NCBI GenBank assembly: GCA_012515235.1
Contig: JAAYYU010000287.1
Location: 18,667-82,666 of the forward strand
Length of the DNA stretch: 64,000 nt
Source: Candidatus Anammoximicrobium sp.
GTDB lineage: Bacteria > Planctomycetota > Planctomycetia > Pirellulales > Pirellulaceae
Reading direction: 5' to 3'
Positions 42,348 through 51,300 of the stretch are shown here, piece after piece; positions within the stretch are counted from its first letter, which is position 1, and each line of letters opens with the position of its first letter. The position numbers were made by a program, and so were the translations under genes. The notes beneath the pieces were generated by a model. That model was not told the origin of the DNA. It saw only the letters and a list, made by a program, of their open reading frames with translations, and made no database searches.

Positions 42348-45300
42348 TTACCCGGCGATCCGCCCGGCGCCCACGGCGTCGGCCGCCAGAACAGAAAGCA
42401 GATCGTCCAGGAGGAAGTCCTCCAACGGCTCGAGCTTGTCCCGCTCCCAGATCGCGACCGCATTCCGCTTCGTCCCGCGGGATTCCACGACGGCGAGCGC
42501 GGCCGGATCACCGTTTAGCGAGGCTGCGGGCGGCGCAACCAGACCGTCGGCGGGAGAATCGCCGGACGGCCCTTCTGCCTCTGCCCCGTCGCTGCTGCCG
42601 GCTGACGGACGATTCAGATAGTTGATGATGATCAGCAGGTCCAACGGTTCCAGAACGTTGTTGCCGTTCACGTCGTAGTAGTAGAGCGGCTGGTCCGGCG
42701 GCACAGGATCGGACGGCAACTCGTTGCCGTGCGCGTTGAAATAGTTGATCCCGATCAGCACGTCCAAGGGAGTGACCGTACCCGACCGGTTCACGTCTTC
42801 GCGTAAGTCCGGATTCTGGTAGTCCGCGACTTCCGTCACCGTGATCGTCACGAGCCCCGGATTGGACTGGAACCCGACCACGTCGCGGACGGTGTAGCGA
42901 AAGCTGTCGGTGCCCGAAGAATTCGCGCCGGGCAGGTAGGAGACCAGACCGTCGGTGACCGTGGCCGTGCCGAACGCCGGCTCGGAACCGGCGACGATGG
43001 CCAGGGTGGCCGGGTCGAGCGGGCGGCCGATGCCAAGGTCGTTGCCCAAGACCTCGATCTTGACGAGCGTATCCTCCGAGGTCGTCACCGCGTCGTCGTT
43101 GGCGATCGGACCCTCGGTCGAAAAGTCCCATGTCGTGTCGCCGCTGATTCCCGCAAAGGCGTTGCCGCTGAGATCCTCCAGCGCCCCGGCGGCGATCTCG
43201 ACATAGTACGCTTCACGCCGTTCCAGCACCTCTGCCGGATCGATCGTAACGAGCGTCTGGGAGACCAGCACTCGCTCATCAGTCACGGCCAGCGTGAGGA
43301 ACGTGGAGCCATCGTGGGAACGTTTGACGAGGATGTCTCCGGCCCCCTTGCGGACGGCTTGATTGAACTCGATCACCAGGTTGGCATCCTGGCGAACGGC
43401 CACCGCGCCGTCGGGCGGAGACAGGCTCAGCACCGCGGGCGGCAGATCCAAGGTCGTCCAATTCCAAACCGTCGGGCCGCTGATCCCCGCCCAGTTGTTC
43501 CCCGCCAGGTCCGCGAACGCGGCGCCGGTGACTTCGACGTAGTAGGAAGTGTGGTCGGCCAGCGTCGCCAGCGGGTCGATCGTGACCGTCGCTCCGGACA
43601 CGGTGACCTGATCGCTGGGGACGGGAATCGACTCGACCGTCGAGCCGTCGCCCGACCGCTTGATCGAGACGTTGCCCAGGCCGGCGCGGACCGGTTCGTG
43701 GAACGCGATTTCCAGAGGGGTATCGAAGGCGACCTCGGTGGCGTCGTCCGCCGGCGAAAGGGTCACTACGGCCGGCGGGGTGAAGTCGCCCGTCGTGAAG
43801 TTCCAGGTCGCTCCGCCGTGGACGCCCGCAAAGGCGTTGCCGGCCGCATCCAGAAACGCTCCCGTGGCGATTTCGACGTAGTAGCCCGTGCTCTCCAAGA
43901 ACGGCTCCGCGGGGTCGATCGTGGCGACCGCTCCCAAAACCGTCACTTGGCTCCCGGCCACGGAGATGGTCTCGACCGTCGAGCCGTCGCTCGAACGCTT
44001 GATCGCGACCGAACCCGATCCCTTCTGGACGGCGTCATCAAAGGCCACGAGCAGGTTCGTGTCGAGCGCCACGCGAAGGGCGTTGTCGCGCGGTGTGAAC
44101 GCGTTGACGAAGGGATTCAACGTGTCCACGCCAAACTCGGACTCCGCCGCGTAGTTTTGCTGCAGATTCCCCGCGGCGTCCTTGGCTCCGGTGACGCCGA
44201 TCGTGATGCCGGCGGCCCCCAGTTCGTGGTCCGCCACGTCGTAAGTGACGCTGAACGTATCGTGGGCCGTCGCCGTCGTGGACCAGGCGAACGCCGGATT
44301 GGACAGCGTGGGCGTCAGCCCGCCGGCCACCGCCGGATGGCCGTAGACGAGCGTCGGCAAGATGGCCGTGTCCATCGTCTCGTTGAACACCACGGTGACG
44401 GCAAAGTTGGCCGGGCCGGCATCGGCGTCCGACAGCAGCGGATCGCTGACCGTGACGCTCTGAACCCGGGGAGGCTGGGCGTCCTGCAATCGCACCGTGT
44501 ACGCCGGATCTTTGCCGCGATCGAGCAGGTCCGTCTTGGTGTGCGTATAGTCGTCGTCATGGACCTGGATCACGTACGTCCCGGCCTCGGTCAGACTCAG
44601 CACATTCGCGTCGCCCGGATCTACTTCCCGTCCGACGATCTGACCCGTCGGGCTGTAGACGGCAGCCCGAGGCTCGTAATCCACCGTGTCTTCGGACGAC
44701 AACGACAGGCGGACCTGGTACACGCCGTCATGGGCGGCCAAGTCGGCAGCCGTCAGGGCAAAGTGGAATTCGTCCACTTCGCCCATCCCGTCGATGGTCC
44801 CCGTCTTCTGTTCGCCGAACCCCAGCGCGATGGAATCCAGGCTCCGAGGATTGATACCTTCCAGGGCGACGCCGTATGGCTCCGCATGGGTGTAATCGTT
44901 GTCGTAGACCTGAAGGACATAGGTGCCGGCCTCGGCGGGCAATTGGTAAAGGACGTGCTTGCCGTTCTCGACCTCGTCATCTCCGCTGGTTCCGGGCAAC
45001 TTCTCGATCTTTTGGCCGGACGGCGAGTAGAGTTCCGCCCACAACTGGGTGCTGATCCCGGACTGGGCGTCCGACAAACTGAGGGTCACGATTTCGCCGC
45101 CCGCGCCCGTGAACTTGTAGGCGTCCACTTCGCCCACGACGATCTCGCCGGTCTTCACGTCGCCCAGCGCGAGCGTTCCGGCATCCTCGCTGGCTGGCAC
45201 CAAGCCCTCCAGACTGAAGTGATAGTCTCCCGTGTCCGTGTAGTTGTTGTCGTGGATCTGGACCACGTACGTGCCCGCCTGCAGCGGATCGGACACGGCC

Positions 45301-46010
45301 TTCTTGCCCGCCGTGACCTGCGTGACGCGATGGTTGGTCAGGGGCGAACGGAGATCGACCTTGTCCCCCGTCGGCGAATAGAGCGTGGCACAACTGCCGG
45401 AATGCGTTTCGGAAAGCGCGAGGGTGACAATGCTGCCTGCGGTCGCCTGAAAGGTGTACTCATCCACCTGGCCCATCTTGTCCAGTCTGCCGCTCTTCAG
45501 TTCGCCAAGCTTCGTCGCCTGCGCGTCTTGACTTGGCGGATTGATTCCCTCCAGGGCGAGCGCGTACGTTCCCGTGTCTCGGTTGTCGTTGTCTTGGACC
45601 CTGACGGTGTAGCTGCCGAAGGCCGTCAGCAGGTAGGTGCGCGAAGAACCGGAGTCCACTTCGCTGCCCAGTGGATTGCCGGACGGCGAATACAGCGTCG
45701 CGCGCGGCTGAAAGCTATCGCTCGCGCCCGCCAGCGCCAAGGTGACCACGTACTCGCCGCCTGCCGAAGACAGATCTTGCTCAGTGATACTGAAGAAATG
45801 ATCGTCCGTATCACCTGCGGGGTAGATATTGTCCGTGAGGACGTTGCCGCTGACGCTCAGGAAGCGCCGACACTCGAGCTGTTCCAGCGTCAAACGCCGC
45901 CGGTTCTTCGCGAGTCTGACACGCGTCGACCGGCGCACCGGCCAAATCCGGGTTGCCCATCCGCTGCGGCGGGGAGGCAATGCTTGAGCTATATCGCCTA
46001 GGAATCCCAT
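42348..46010 (-). CDS. Giant surface protein: LEPR-XLL-like head, PPC and Ig-like repeats, cadherin-like domain, dockerin
   Basis: 1220 residues. The basic N-terminus contains LTLEQLECRRFLSVSG, a variant of the planctomycete LEPR-XLL sorting motif. Four PPC-like repeats follow (about 55-510; marker ATLYSPSG or YSPTG). Four Ig-like domains come next (about 515-955), three sharing an IKRS-DGST-VE(T/S)I pattern. A cadherin-like domain (ANDDAVTTSEDTLVKIEVLG) precedes a type I dockerin with two DxNxSGxVxxLD-type loops (DVNRSGTVTPLDVLIGINYF and DVNGNNVLEPLDLLIIINYL). A 75-residue tail ends it. No ribosome site is clear. It is probably cell-surface or secreted; dockerins in this phylum need not imply cellulosomes. 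Confidence 0.9.
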   Translation of the reverse strand: MGFLGDIAQALPPRRSGWATRIWPVRRSTRVRLAKNRRRLTLEQLECRRFLSVSGNVLTDNIYPAGDTDDHFFSITEQDLSSAGGEYVVTLALAGASDSFQPRATLYSPSGNPLGSEVDSGSSRTYLLTAFGSYTVRVQDNDNRDTGTYALALEGINPPSQDAQATKLGELKSGRLDKMGQVDEYTFQATAGSIVTLALSETHSGSCATLYSPTGDKVDLRSPLTNHRVTQVTAGKKAVSDPLQAGTYVVQIHDNNYTDTGDYHFSLEGLVPASEDAGTLALGDVKTGEIVVGEVDAYKFTGAGGEIVTLSLSDAQSGISTQLWAELYSPSGQKIEKLPGTSGDDEVENGKHVLYQLPAEAGTYVLQVYDNDYTHAEPYGVALEGINPRSLDSIALGFGEQKTGTIDGMGEVDEFHFALTAADLAAHDGVYQVRLSLSSEDTVDYEPRAAVYSPTGQIVGREVDPGDANVLSLTEAGTYVIQVHDDDYTHTKTDLLDRGKDPAYTVRLQDAQPPRVQSVTVSDPLLSDADAGPANFAVTVVFNETMDTAILPTLVYGHPAVAGGLTPTLSNPAFAWSTTATAHDTFSVTYDVADHELGAAGITIGVTGAKDAAGNLQQNYAAESEFGVDTLNPFVNAFTPRDNALRVALDTNLLVAFDDAVQKGSGSVAIKRSSDGSTVETISVAGSQVTVLGAVATIDPAEPFLESTGYYVEIATGAFLDAAGNAFAGVHGGATWNFTTGDFTPPAVVTLSPADDATEVAFDTPLEIAFHEPVRAGLGNVSIKRSGDGSTVESIPVPSDQVTVSGATVTIDPLATLADHTSYYVEVTGAAFADLAGNNWAGISGPTVWNWTTLDLPPAVLSLSPPDGAVAVRQDANLVIEFNQAVRKGAGDILVKRSHDGSTFLTLAVTDERVLVSQTLVTIDPAEVLERREAYYVEIAAGALEDLSGNAFAGISGDTTWDFSTEGPIANDDAVTTSEDTLVKIEVLGNDLGIGRPLDPATLAIVAGSEPAFGTATVTDGLVSYLPGANSSGTDSFRYTVRDVVGFQSNPGLVTITVTEVADYQNPDLREDVNRSGTVTPLDVLIGINYFNAHGNELPSDPVPPDQPLYYYDVNGNNVLEPLDLLIIINYLNRPSAGSSDGAEAEGPSGDSPADGLVAPPAASLNGDPAALAVVESRGTKRNAVAIWERDKLEPLEDFLLDDLLSVLAADAVGAGRIAG

Positions 46011-46361
46011 GTCTGTTAAATCACTGCTGGAATTGTGGTTACGAAACGATGCCCACCCTGCTTGACGCTGTTACTTTGACGCTACCTATCTGGATTTAGT
46101 TCAAACGGTCCGGAAAGAAAGGGGATCAACCACCCAAGCCGGCTGGTGCCTCGGCCTTGGCGGCAATGAAACGGATCATGCCGAATGATCCGCGGGAATC
46201 GAAAAAACGGCCAAGACCGGATATGCCGACCACGGCAGCCCGTTGAAGAAAGGAAACAGGCGCCTCGCGGTGGTCGTTTCTGCTTGGGTTTCTCCAACGC
46301 AGCTCAAACCCAGTCCCCCCCCTCCACCCCCTCGCCAGCAGGCTGGCAGGGGACGGAAGTG
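46011..46361. other. Intergenic region, 351 bases
   Basis: No gene, RNA or strong hairpin is seen. It carries the promoter of the giant LEPR-XLL protein and the 3' flank of the alpha/beta hydrolase gene. A C-rich run (CCCCCCC near 46317) lies just downstream of the hydrolase stop. Confidence 0.4.
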
Positions 46362-47504
46362 TCATTTTCGATCGCGGACGAGATAAAAGCGACGGGCTAC
46401 CTCCAGGGCGTGAAAAGGAAGCCAAAACTGGCGCGTATAGACTGCGTGCCCGGCCAGTTGTCGAGTGGCCGGCCCGTCTGGATATTCGACCAACAGCGTC
46501 TCGCCTTCCTGTGGGATGCGCTGCCCCACTCTCAGCCGCTTCAGCAGGTCTCGCCGCCGCAGGCCCGGCTGCAGCAATCGCCCCAGACGCCGATTCGCCA
46601 GCCAGGACCGAAGTCCACTGCAGACCGGCGGCAGATCGCTCCCCGCGATGCCGAATTGATGGACGTAGTCGCCATCGGCGGTATGCAACACGTCGGCGAC
46701 GGTCCGAGGCAACGAAGTCAGATGTTCGGGGACGCCGGGACGGGGCCGGTGATAGACGAAATGAAGCAACTTGGCGTACCCTTGCGTGTCCCAGCCATAG
46801 CGAATGGGCGTACCGAAAGTGACCATGTCCAGCTGCGGCCACGACCGGCACACGGACGGCGAGTCCAGTGACTCCCGGACCCGCTGCCAAGCGGGCTGAG
46901 CGATCCGGTTTCCCCACCGCCGCTGATAAAAGGTCCGCGCGGCGGCAAAGAAAGACTCCCGCTCCGCGTCGTTTGCAGTCAGCAGATTGCTGACCAGCGC
47001 CAGCACGTTGCCCGCGTGGCTGTGGCCCCAAATCAAGACTCGGTCTTCCGGTCCGAAGGACGCCGCCTGCAGGCGGTCGATCAAACCGACGGCGGCGTCG
47101 GCGCGGGCCAGATGATGGTTCTCGCCGGACCAAACCACGCGCTCCACAGGGATCTGGACGCCGCGGGCGAACTCGGCGGCATACTGAGCCGAGTAATTGC
47201 CGACATCCTGGGCCACTCGATCAGCCACCCACTTGTGGATTGGGCGGAGCCGTTGCGAGGCAGCCGGCGCCAGTCGCTCGACGAGGCGAATCAGCCCCGT
47301 GGTGTCGTCACCCACAAAGGTGCCATGCACCAGCCAGATCGCGCGAACACCGGCTACGCGATAGGCCTCGCCGACAAGAGCCGTCGTCCGTTCGTAATCG
47401 GCCGAGTTTGGGCCCGGAGGTTCGGAGGCGCGCAGCAAGGTCCACCGAGCCGTGGGCGGCTCCGCCGAGTATCGCTGATGAGCAAAGGCGTTGTGTGTCG
47501 GCAT
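46362..47504 (-). CDS. Alpha/beta hydrolase-fold hypothetical protein
   Basis: 380 residues from the ATG at 47504; a TTG five codons upstream is less likely. The oxyanion-type segment is RAIWLVHGTFVGDD, and the nucleophile elbow is VLIWGHSHAGNVLALVSNLL (Ser). FGTPIRYGWD follows, a pattern like that of PGAP1/lipase-type hydrolases where a T/P follows the strand. Candidate His residues are in HTADGDYVHQFG. No signal peptide is visible. Function beyond a serine-hydrolase-like fold cannot be given. It is divergent from csrA. Confidence 0.75.
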   Translation of the reverse strand: MPTHNAFAHQRYSAEPPTARWTLLRASEPPGPNSADYERTTALVGEAYRVAGVRAIWLVHGTFVGDDTTGLIRLVERLAPAASQRLRPIHKWVADRVAQDVGNYSAQYAAEFARGVQIPVERVVWSGENHHLARADAAVGLIDRLQAASFGPEDRVLIWGHSHAGNVLALVSNLLTANDAERESFFAAARTFYQRRWGNRIAQPAWQRVRESLDSPSVCRSWPQLDMVTFGTPIRYGWDTQGYAKLLHFVYHRPRPGVPEHLTSLPRTVADVLHTADGDYVHQFGIAGSDLPPVCSGLRSWLANRRLGRLLQPGLRRRDLLKRLRVGQRIPQEGETLLVEYPDGPATRQLAGHAVYTRQFWLPFHALEVARRFYLVRDRK

Positions 47505-47755
47505 CGCCGTCTCTTTCAAGAGCGACTTTCAGCGGCTCGGCTCTTCCGCACAAACCGGACTGATCGGCCGCGGCCGGGGACGGCGCTGAACGCGAGAAGG
47601 CCCTGTTTAGAACGGGTCTTTGTCCGGATTTCTCGCTTGCACCCTGTCGCTATCATTGCTACCATAGCGAAACTTGCCGCCCATCCACAACCACTTTTTG
47701 GATGCGTGTGCCGTTTCCCCATTGTTAACCCTTTTTCAAGGAAGATTGGGTTCCC

Positions 47756-47962
47756 ATGCTAGTCCTCAGTCGAAGAGTCGGAGAGCGAATCCTGATTGGC
47801 GACAACATTTCTGTGACCGTGGTCCGCATCACGGGCGGAGGTGTCAGGCTGGGCGTCGAAGCACCGGCGGACATGGCGGTGATTCGCCAAGAGTTGAAGG
47901 ATCGCCTGGACGACGAAGAGGCCCTGCCGCAAAAGCTCTCGTGGAAAGCCGCCCGAGCGTAA
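47756..47962 (+). CDS. csrA: Carbon storage regulator CsrA
   Basis: 68 residues. MLVLSRRVGERILIGDNI is the family signature, followed by VTVVRITGGGVRLGVEAPAD and VIRQEL. Key RNA-binding residues near the N-terminal strand (Leu4, Arg6) and the late Arg are present. CsrA dimers bind GGA loops in mRNA leaders and control translation. The ribosome site AAGGAAG itself contains GGA, so autoregulation is possible. No fliW or flagellar gene is near. The last 15 residues form a longer tail than the usual 61-residue protein. Confidence 0.95.
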   Translation: MLVLSRRVGERILIGDNISVTVVRITGGGVRLGVEAPADMAVIRQELKDRLDDEEALPQKLSWKAARA

Positions 47963-48015
47963 TGCTCTGTCCACCATGAGTCAGAGACCGTGGGGCGGAC
48001 CTTGGTCCTCGTTGG

Positions 48016-48035
48016 GGGCGGAATGAATTCCGCCC
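48016..48035. terminator. Palindromic hairpin after csrA, no T-tract
   Basis: GGGCGGAAT-GA-ATTCCGCCC is a 9-base-arm inverted repeat between convergent csrA and the ftsQ-like gene. It may act as a bidirectional terminator, though no T-run follows. Confidence 0.4.
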
Positions 48036-48119
48036 TGCCTGTCACGCGCTGCCTGACGAAACCGTAGGTTGCGTCGCAGCAGCAGGTCGCCCCGCGCAAG
48101 AGGTGCTGCGGCGCGGTGT

Positions 48120-49052
48120 TCACTCGTCCCGTGCCGGCAGTTGGGCGGTCCGCGGATCGGCCGCTCCGATCTGGGTGAGATCGATGTGGACGTCCGGGTT
48201 CAGTCCGTCCAGCGGGCCATGCTGCTCGACGTAAGCGACGAGCCGCTCGACTTTGGCCAGCGAAGCTTTCGCGTCGGCACCGCTGGCACTTGGCGGCGCC
48301 GCGCCCCAGACGACTTGTGCGCCGCGCCGCGCCGAGAGGACGAATGTGACTTCGCCGACGGCCGACGCTGCCGCCTCGCCGGGTTCTACCGCGATGCGGT
48401 ACAGGCCGAGTTGCTTCCAGTGCTCCGACAGGACGGCGGCGATCCGGGCAGCGCCGTCCACGCGCGGGTCGCCCCAGGGCGTCCCCACGGGACCCGTCGG
48501 CGTGGCGTCGGGCAGGGAGATCCGCAGATAGTCTCGGGCTTGCTCCGCCGAAAAATCGCCGGGCGGCAAGAGCACGCCGTGCAAATCCACGGGCAGCAGG
48601 CCCGGGCGCTCGTTCATCGTGACTTCGACCATGGCAACGGGACGCCGGTAGACCAGTTCTACGATCACGCGGGCCGGATGCTCCTTCTTGACGCGCCGCA
48701 CGTCCTCGACCCAGGTGTGCAGGCTGAAAGCCCGCGCGATCTTGACCGTCAAGTCCCGGTCCAGAATCGACAGTCCGGTCAAGCCTCCGTCGCGCACGGT
48801 CTCGGCACGGATGTCCGAGCGGACCCAGGGGGGCGGAGGAGGAATCTGGATCTGGTCGGGGTGCAACTCGTACTCCGGCCCCTGCACGATCTGCGGACCC
48901 ATTCGCTGCCAGCCGTAGAAAACGCTGCCAAGCAAGCCTGCGACCAGCAGCAACACGGCCAGCAGGCGGCGCGCGGGCCGCTGCGAGAAAGGCGAAAGCC
49001 AAGCGACGAAGCCGGCAGGCTGCGGCTCCGCTTTGCGTTTCGCGGCGTTCAT
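48120..49052 (-). CDS. FtsQ-like POTRA-domain membrane protein
   Basis: 310 residues. A Pro/Lys-rich cytoplasmic head is followed by one membrane helix (LLAVLLLVAGLLGSVFYGW, about 30-48). A POTRA-like module with LTVKIARAFSLHTWVEDVRR and ARVIVELVYRRPVAMVEV at residues 95-150 has the FtsQ order: a Trp-Val before the strand and a RxPVA strand. A beta-domain follows. It lies directly after murB, the normal murB-ftsQ order of cell-wall clusters. Planctomycetes generally lack FtsZ, so a retained FtsQ-like protein may serve septum or wall functions without the Z ring. Similarity is judged by pattern only. Confidence 0.7.
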   Translation of the reverse strand: MNAAKRKAEPQPAGFVAWLSPFSQRPARRLLAVLLLVAGLLGSVFYGWQRMGPQIVQGPEYELHPDQIQIPPPPPWVRSDIRAETVRDGGLTGLSILDRDLTVKIARAFSLHTWVEDVRRVKKEHPARVIVELVYRRPVAMVEVTMNERPGLLPVDLHGVLLPPGDFSAEQARDYLRISLPDATPTGPVGTPWGDPRVDGAARIAAVLSEHWKQLGLYRIAVEPGEAAASAVGEVTFVLSARRGAQVVWGAAPPSASGADAKASLAKVERLVAYVEQHGPLDGLNPDVHIDLTQIGAADPRTAQLPARDE

Positions 49053-49097
49053 GACTCGAGCCTCCTTGCGCGAGTTGCCGGTGAGGGCCGGCGCGGG

Positions 49098-49976
49098 TTA
49101 CCAAATGTCAACAGCGGTCTCCAGTTCCACGCCCAGCCGTTGCAGAATTCCTTCGCGCAAATACTCGATCAATTCCAGGACGTCTCGGCTGACTGCATTG
49201 GCGCCCACCACCACATAATTGGCGTTCCGGTCGCTCAGTTCGACGCCGCCGACCCGAGTCCCATGCAGTCCGGCCTGATCGATCAAGCTCGCAGCGCTCA
49301 CGCCGCCTGGATCCTTGAAAATCATCGCAGACCGCTGATCCCGCAAAGGCTGAGCGGCCTTGTTCACGATCCACAGCTTCTGCATCCGCTTGGTCAACTC
49401 CAGCGGGTCCGCCCGCTCCAACTCGAACCGGGCCTCAAGAATGGCCAGTTCATCCAGGCTGCTTTCTCGATAGGCAAACAGCAAATCCCCGCACGAACGC
49501 TCCACCAACTCACCGGAATGCGTGAGCACGGTCGCCGCTTGCGTGCAGTGCCCGATGTCGGTCCCGTGACAAGTCGCGTTTCCGTGCAGCGCGCCGCCCA
49601 CGGTGCCGGGGATGCCGACCAGCGGCTCCAGGCCGGCCAGCCCCTCGCGGACCGCGGCGGAGATCAAATGCGACAGCTTGGCGCCGCCGCCGACGCTCAA
49701 CTGGCCGTCCTGCGCAAGGACGTCGCAGAATCGGCCCGCCGACAGATGAATCACCAGGCCCTTGACGCCCTCGCTACGGATCAACACGTTGGAGCCGGCC
49801 CCCAGCAGCCGCACCGGCAGATCCTCCTGGTGGCAACGCTGCACCAGCTGGGCAAGTTCCTCCACGCTCGCCGGCTCCGCAAAGTACTCCGCCTCGCCGC
49901 CCAGGCGGAGCCAGGTGTACGGAGCCATCGCTTCGCGTTCGCGCAAAATGTGTTCAAATCCGCTTTGGAAAGGCAT
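49098..49976 (-). CDS. murB: UDP-N-acetylenolpyruvoylglucosamine reductase-like protein (MurB)
   Basis: 292 residues, type II MurB length. FAD-binding motifs are clear: LLGAGSNVLIRSEGVKGLVI, and LEPLVGIPGTVGGALHGNAT. The substrate-side YR pair is in LLFAYRESSLDE. The segment SAMIFKDPGG aligns with the GS-x-FKNP stretch, placing Met218 where the proton-donating Ser normally is. At the C-terminus LETAVDIW aligns with the LEPEV-type ending, placing Ala288 where the catalytic Glu is expected. The two changes make normal reductase activity doubtful. It precedes the ftsQ-like gene by 45 bases. MurC and other mur genes are not in the window. Confidence 0.88.
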   Translation of the reverse strand: MPFQSGFEHILREREAMAPYTWLRLGGEAEYFAEPASVEELAQLVQRCHQEDLPVRLLGAGSNVLIRSEGVKGLVIHLSAGRFCDVLAQDGQLSVGGGAKLSHLISAAVREGLAGLEPLVGIPGTVGGALHGNATCHGTDIGHCTQAATVLTHSGELVERSCGDLLFAYRESSLDELAILEARFELERADPLELTKRMQKLWIVNKAAQPLRDQRSAMIFKDPGGVSAASLIDQAGLHGTRVGGVELSDRNANYVVVGANAVSRDVLELIEYLREGILQRLGVELETAVDIW

Positions 49977-50244
49977 TTTTCACGGTTCCTCGTGATGAAA
50001 CGACTGGCGGCATCGGATCATAGGAGCCCGGCGTACGGGTGTCAATCCAAAGCCCGCGGACAGCGACGCTCCCGGCGGAACCACGCTCGTCATGCCGGCC
50101 CTGATCGTCACGCGGCGAACGGCTCACGGCCCCCCGCTTCCCCAACTTCCGATGCAAACTGACGGCACCTGACGGTAACTGATTACGGATTGCTAGCAAG
50201 GACAGCAAGCCACCGCGGCCCGCTGGCAGCCGCGACGCGATCCG

Positions 50245-51300
50245 TCAATCCGGACCCACCGCCGGGGCCTGCCCGACTTTCCCAGTTGCCGGTGACGGCG
50301 GCATCCAATACGGATCTCCTCGTCTGCCCAGTTTGAGGCGAAACACGGCTTCCTTCGCGGCCACGGTGGCGTACAGATACGAGCCATGGAAATGACAATT
50401 CGTCACCTGCGGCCCCCCCGCGTTGTACTGTCGCAACAGGTTTCCGGAAGGCACATCGACGACGTTCACCACGCCGCCGACCCACATGGCGACGAACAAA
50501 CGACCCGACTCGTCAAAGACAAACCCGTCGGGAGCAAACTTGCCGCCCAGGATGTTGCCCTTCGTCTCTCCCGGAAAATCGATCAAGACCCGTGACTCCC
50601 GCACCTCGCCGGCCGCCTGGTCCAGATCGAAGATCAACAGGCGATACCGGTCGCTTTCGCCAACGCACAGGTGGCGCTGATCGGGCGTGACGCCAATGCC
50701 GTTGGGGTACGCCAAGCCCGTGGCCAATCTCGTCGTCCGCTTGGTGCCGATGTCGTACCGGTACACGGAGCCGGTAGGCTTGTCGGCGGACGAGTTGCCG
50801 GGATCGGTGAAGAACAGATTGCCTTTCCGGTCGAGGGCGACGTCGTTGATGGCGTCGAAGCGGATTCCGTCACAGCGATCCGCCAGCACCTCGACCTGCT
50901 GACCATCGGGCGAGATCCGCAGGACGCGGCCGCCTCCGGCGTCTGCCGCAATCAACCGGTTTTCGCTGTCGACCTTTAAGCCGTTGGCTTGAACCTTGCG
51001 GCCTTCCACGGGAGACGCTTTTCTCAGGTCGCACCAGATCGAAGCCGCGCCGTCCGGGGTAATTCGCCCGATCGTACCCAGTTCCCGGTAGTTCACGACG
51101 TACAGGTTGCCCTGCACGTCGAACGTGGGACCTTCGGCAAAAGCAAAGCCCGTCGCGTACAGTTCCGGCGTGACGGAATGGGAAGGCGGCAGTTCGTCGT
51201 CGGCCAGGGCGGGGCCGGCCAGGGCCAGGAAGCAACCCAGCAGGGACCATGGCTTCCAGCCGCCGGCGCGCGGTCGCCCGTTGAACTTCGCACTCGTCAT
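50245..51300 (-). CDS. Secreted SMP-30/gluconolactonase-family protein
   Basis: 351 residues with a signal peptide (about 1-33). SMP-30 propeller features: FAFAEGPTFDVQGNLYVVNY (metal Glu), NGLKVDSENRL, INDVALDRKGNLFFTDPGNS (Asn/Asp), LAYPNGIGVTPDQRHLCVGE and FAPDGFVFDESGRLFVAMW (metal Asp). These are the calcium or zinc ligands of sugar lactonases. Its ATG overlaps the RNase D stop (ATGA), so it is translated from the same mRNA. It likely opens sugar lactones in the periplasm, fitting the sugar-oxidation theme of the window. Confidence 0.9.
   Translation of the reverse strand: MTSAKFNGRPRAGGWKPWSLLGCFLALAGPALADDELPPSHSVTPELYATGFAFAEGPTFDVQGNLYVVNYRELGTIGRITPDGAASIWCDLRKASPVEGRKVQANGLKVDSENRLIAADAGGGRVLRISPDGQQVEVLADRCDGIRFDAINDVALDRKGNLFFTDPGNSSADKPTGSVYRYDIGTKRTTRLATGLAYPNGIGVTPDQRHLCVGESDRYRLLIFDLDQAAGEVRESRVLIDFPGETKGNILGGKFAPDGFVFDESGRLFVAMWVGGVVNVVDVPSGNLLRQYNAGGPQVTNCHFHGSYLYATVAAKEAVFRLKLGRRGDPYWMPPSPATGKVGQAPAVGPD

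Noticed and set aside
43314..46001. An 895-codon plus-strand open frame
   Set aside because: It is antisense to the giant LEPR-XLL protein, whose domains and repeats are clear.
47637..47665. TTGCAC-N17-TACCAT promoter for csrA
   Set aside because: Spacing is right but each hexamer matches the consensus at only three or four positions, which is expected by chance.
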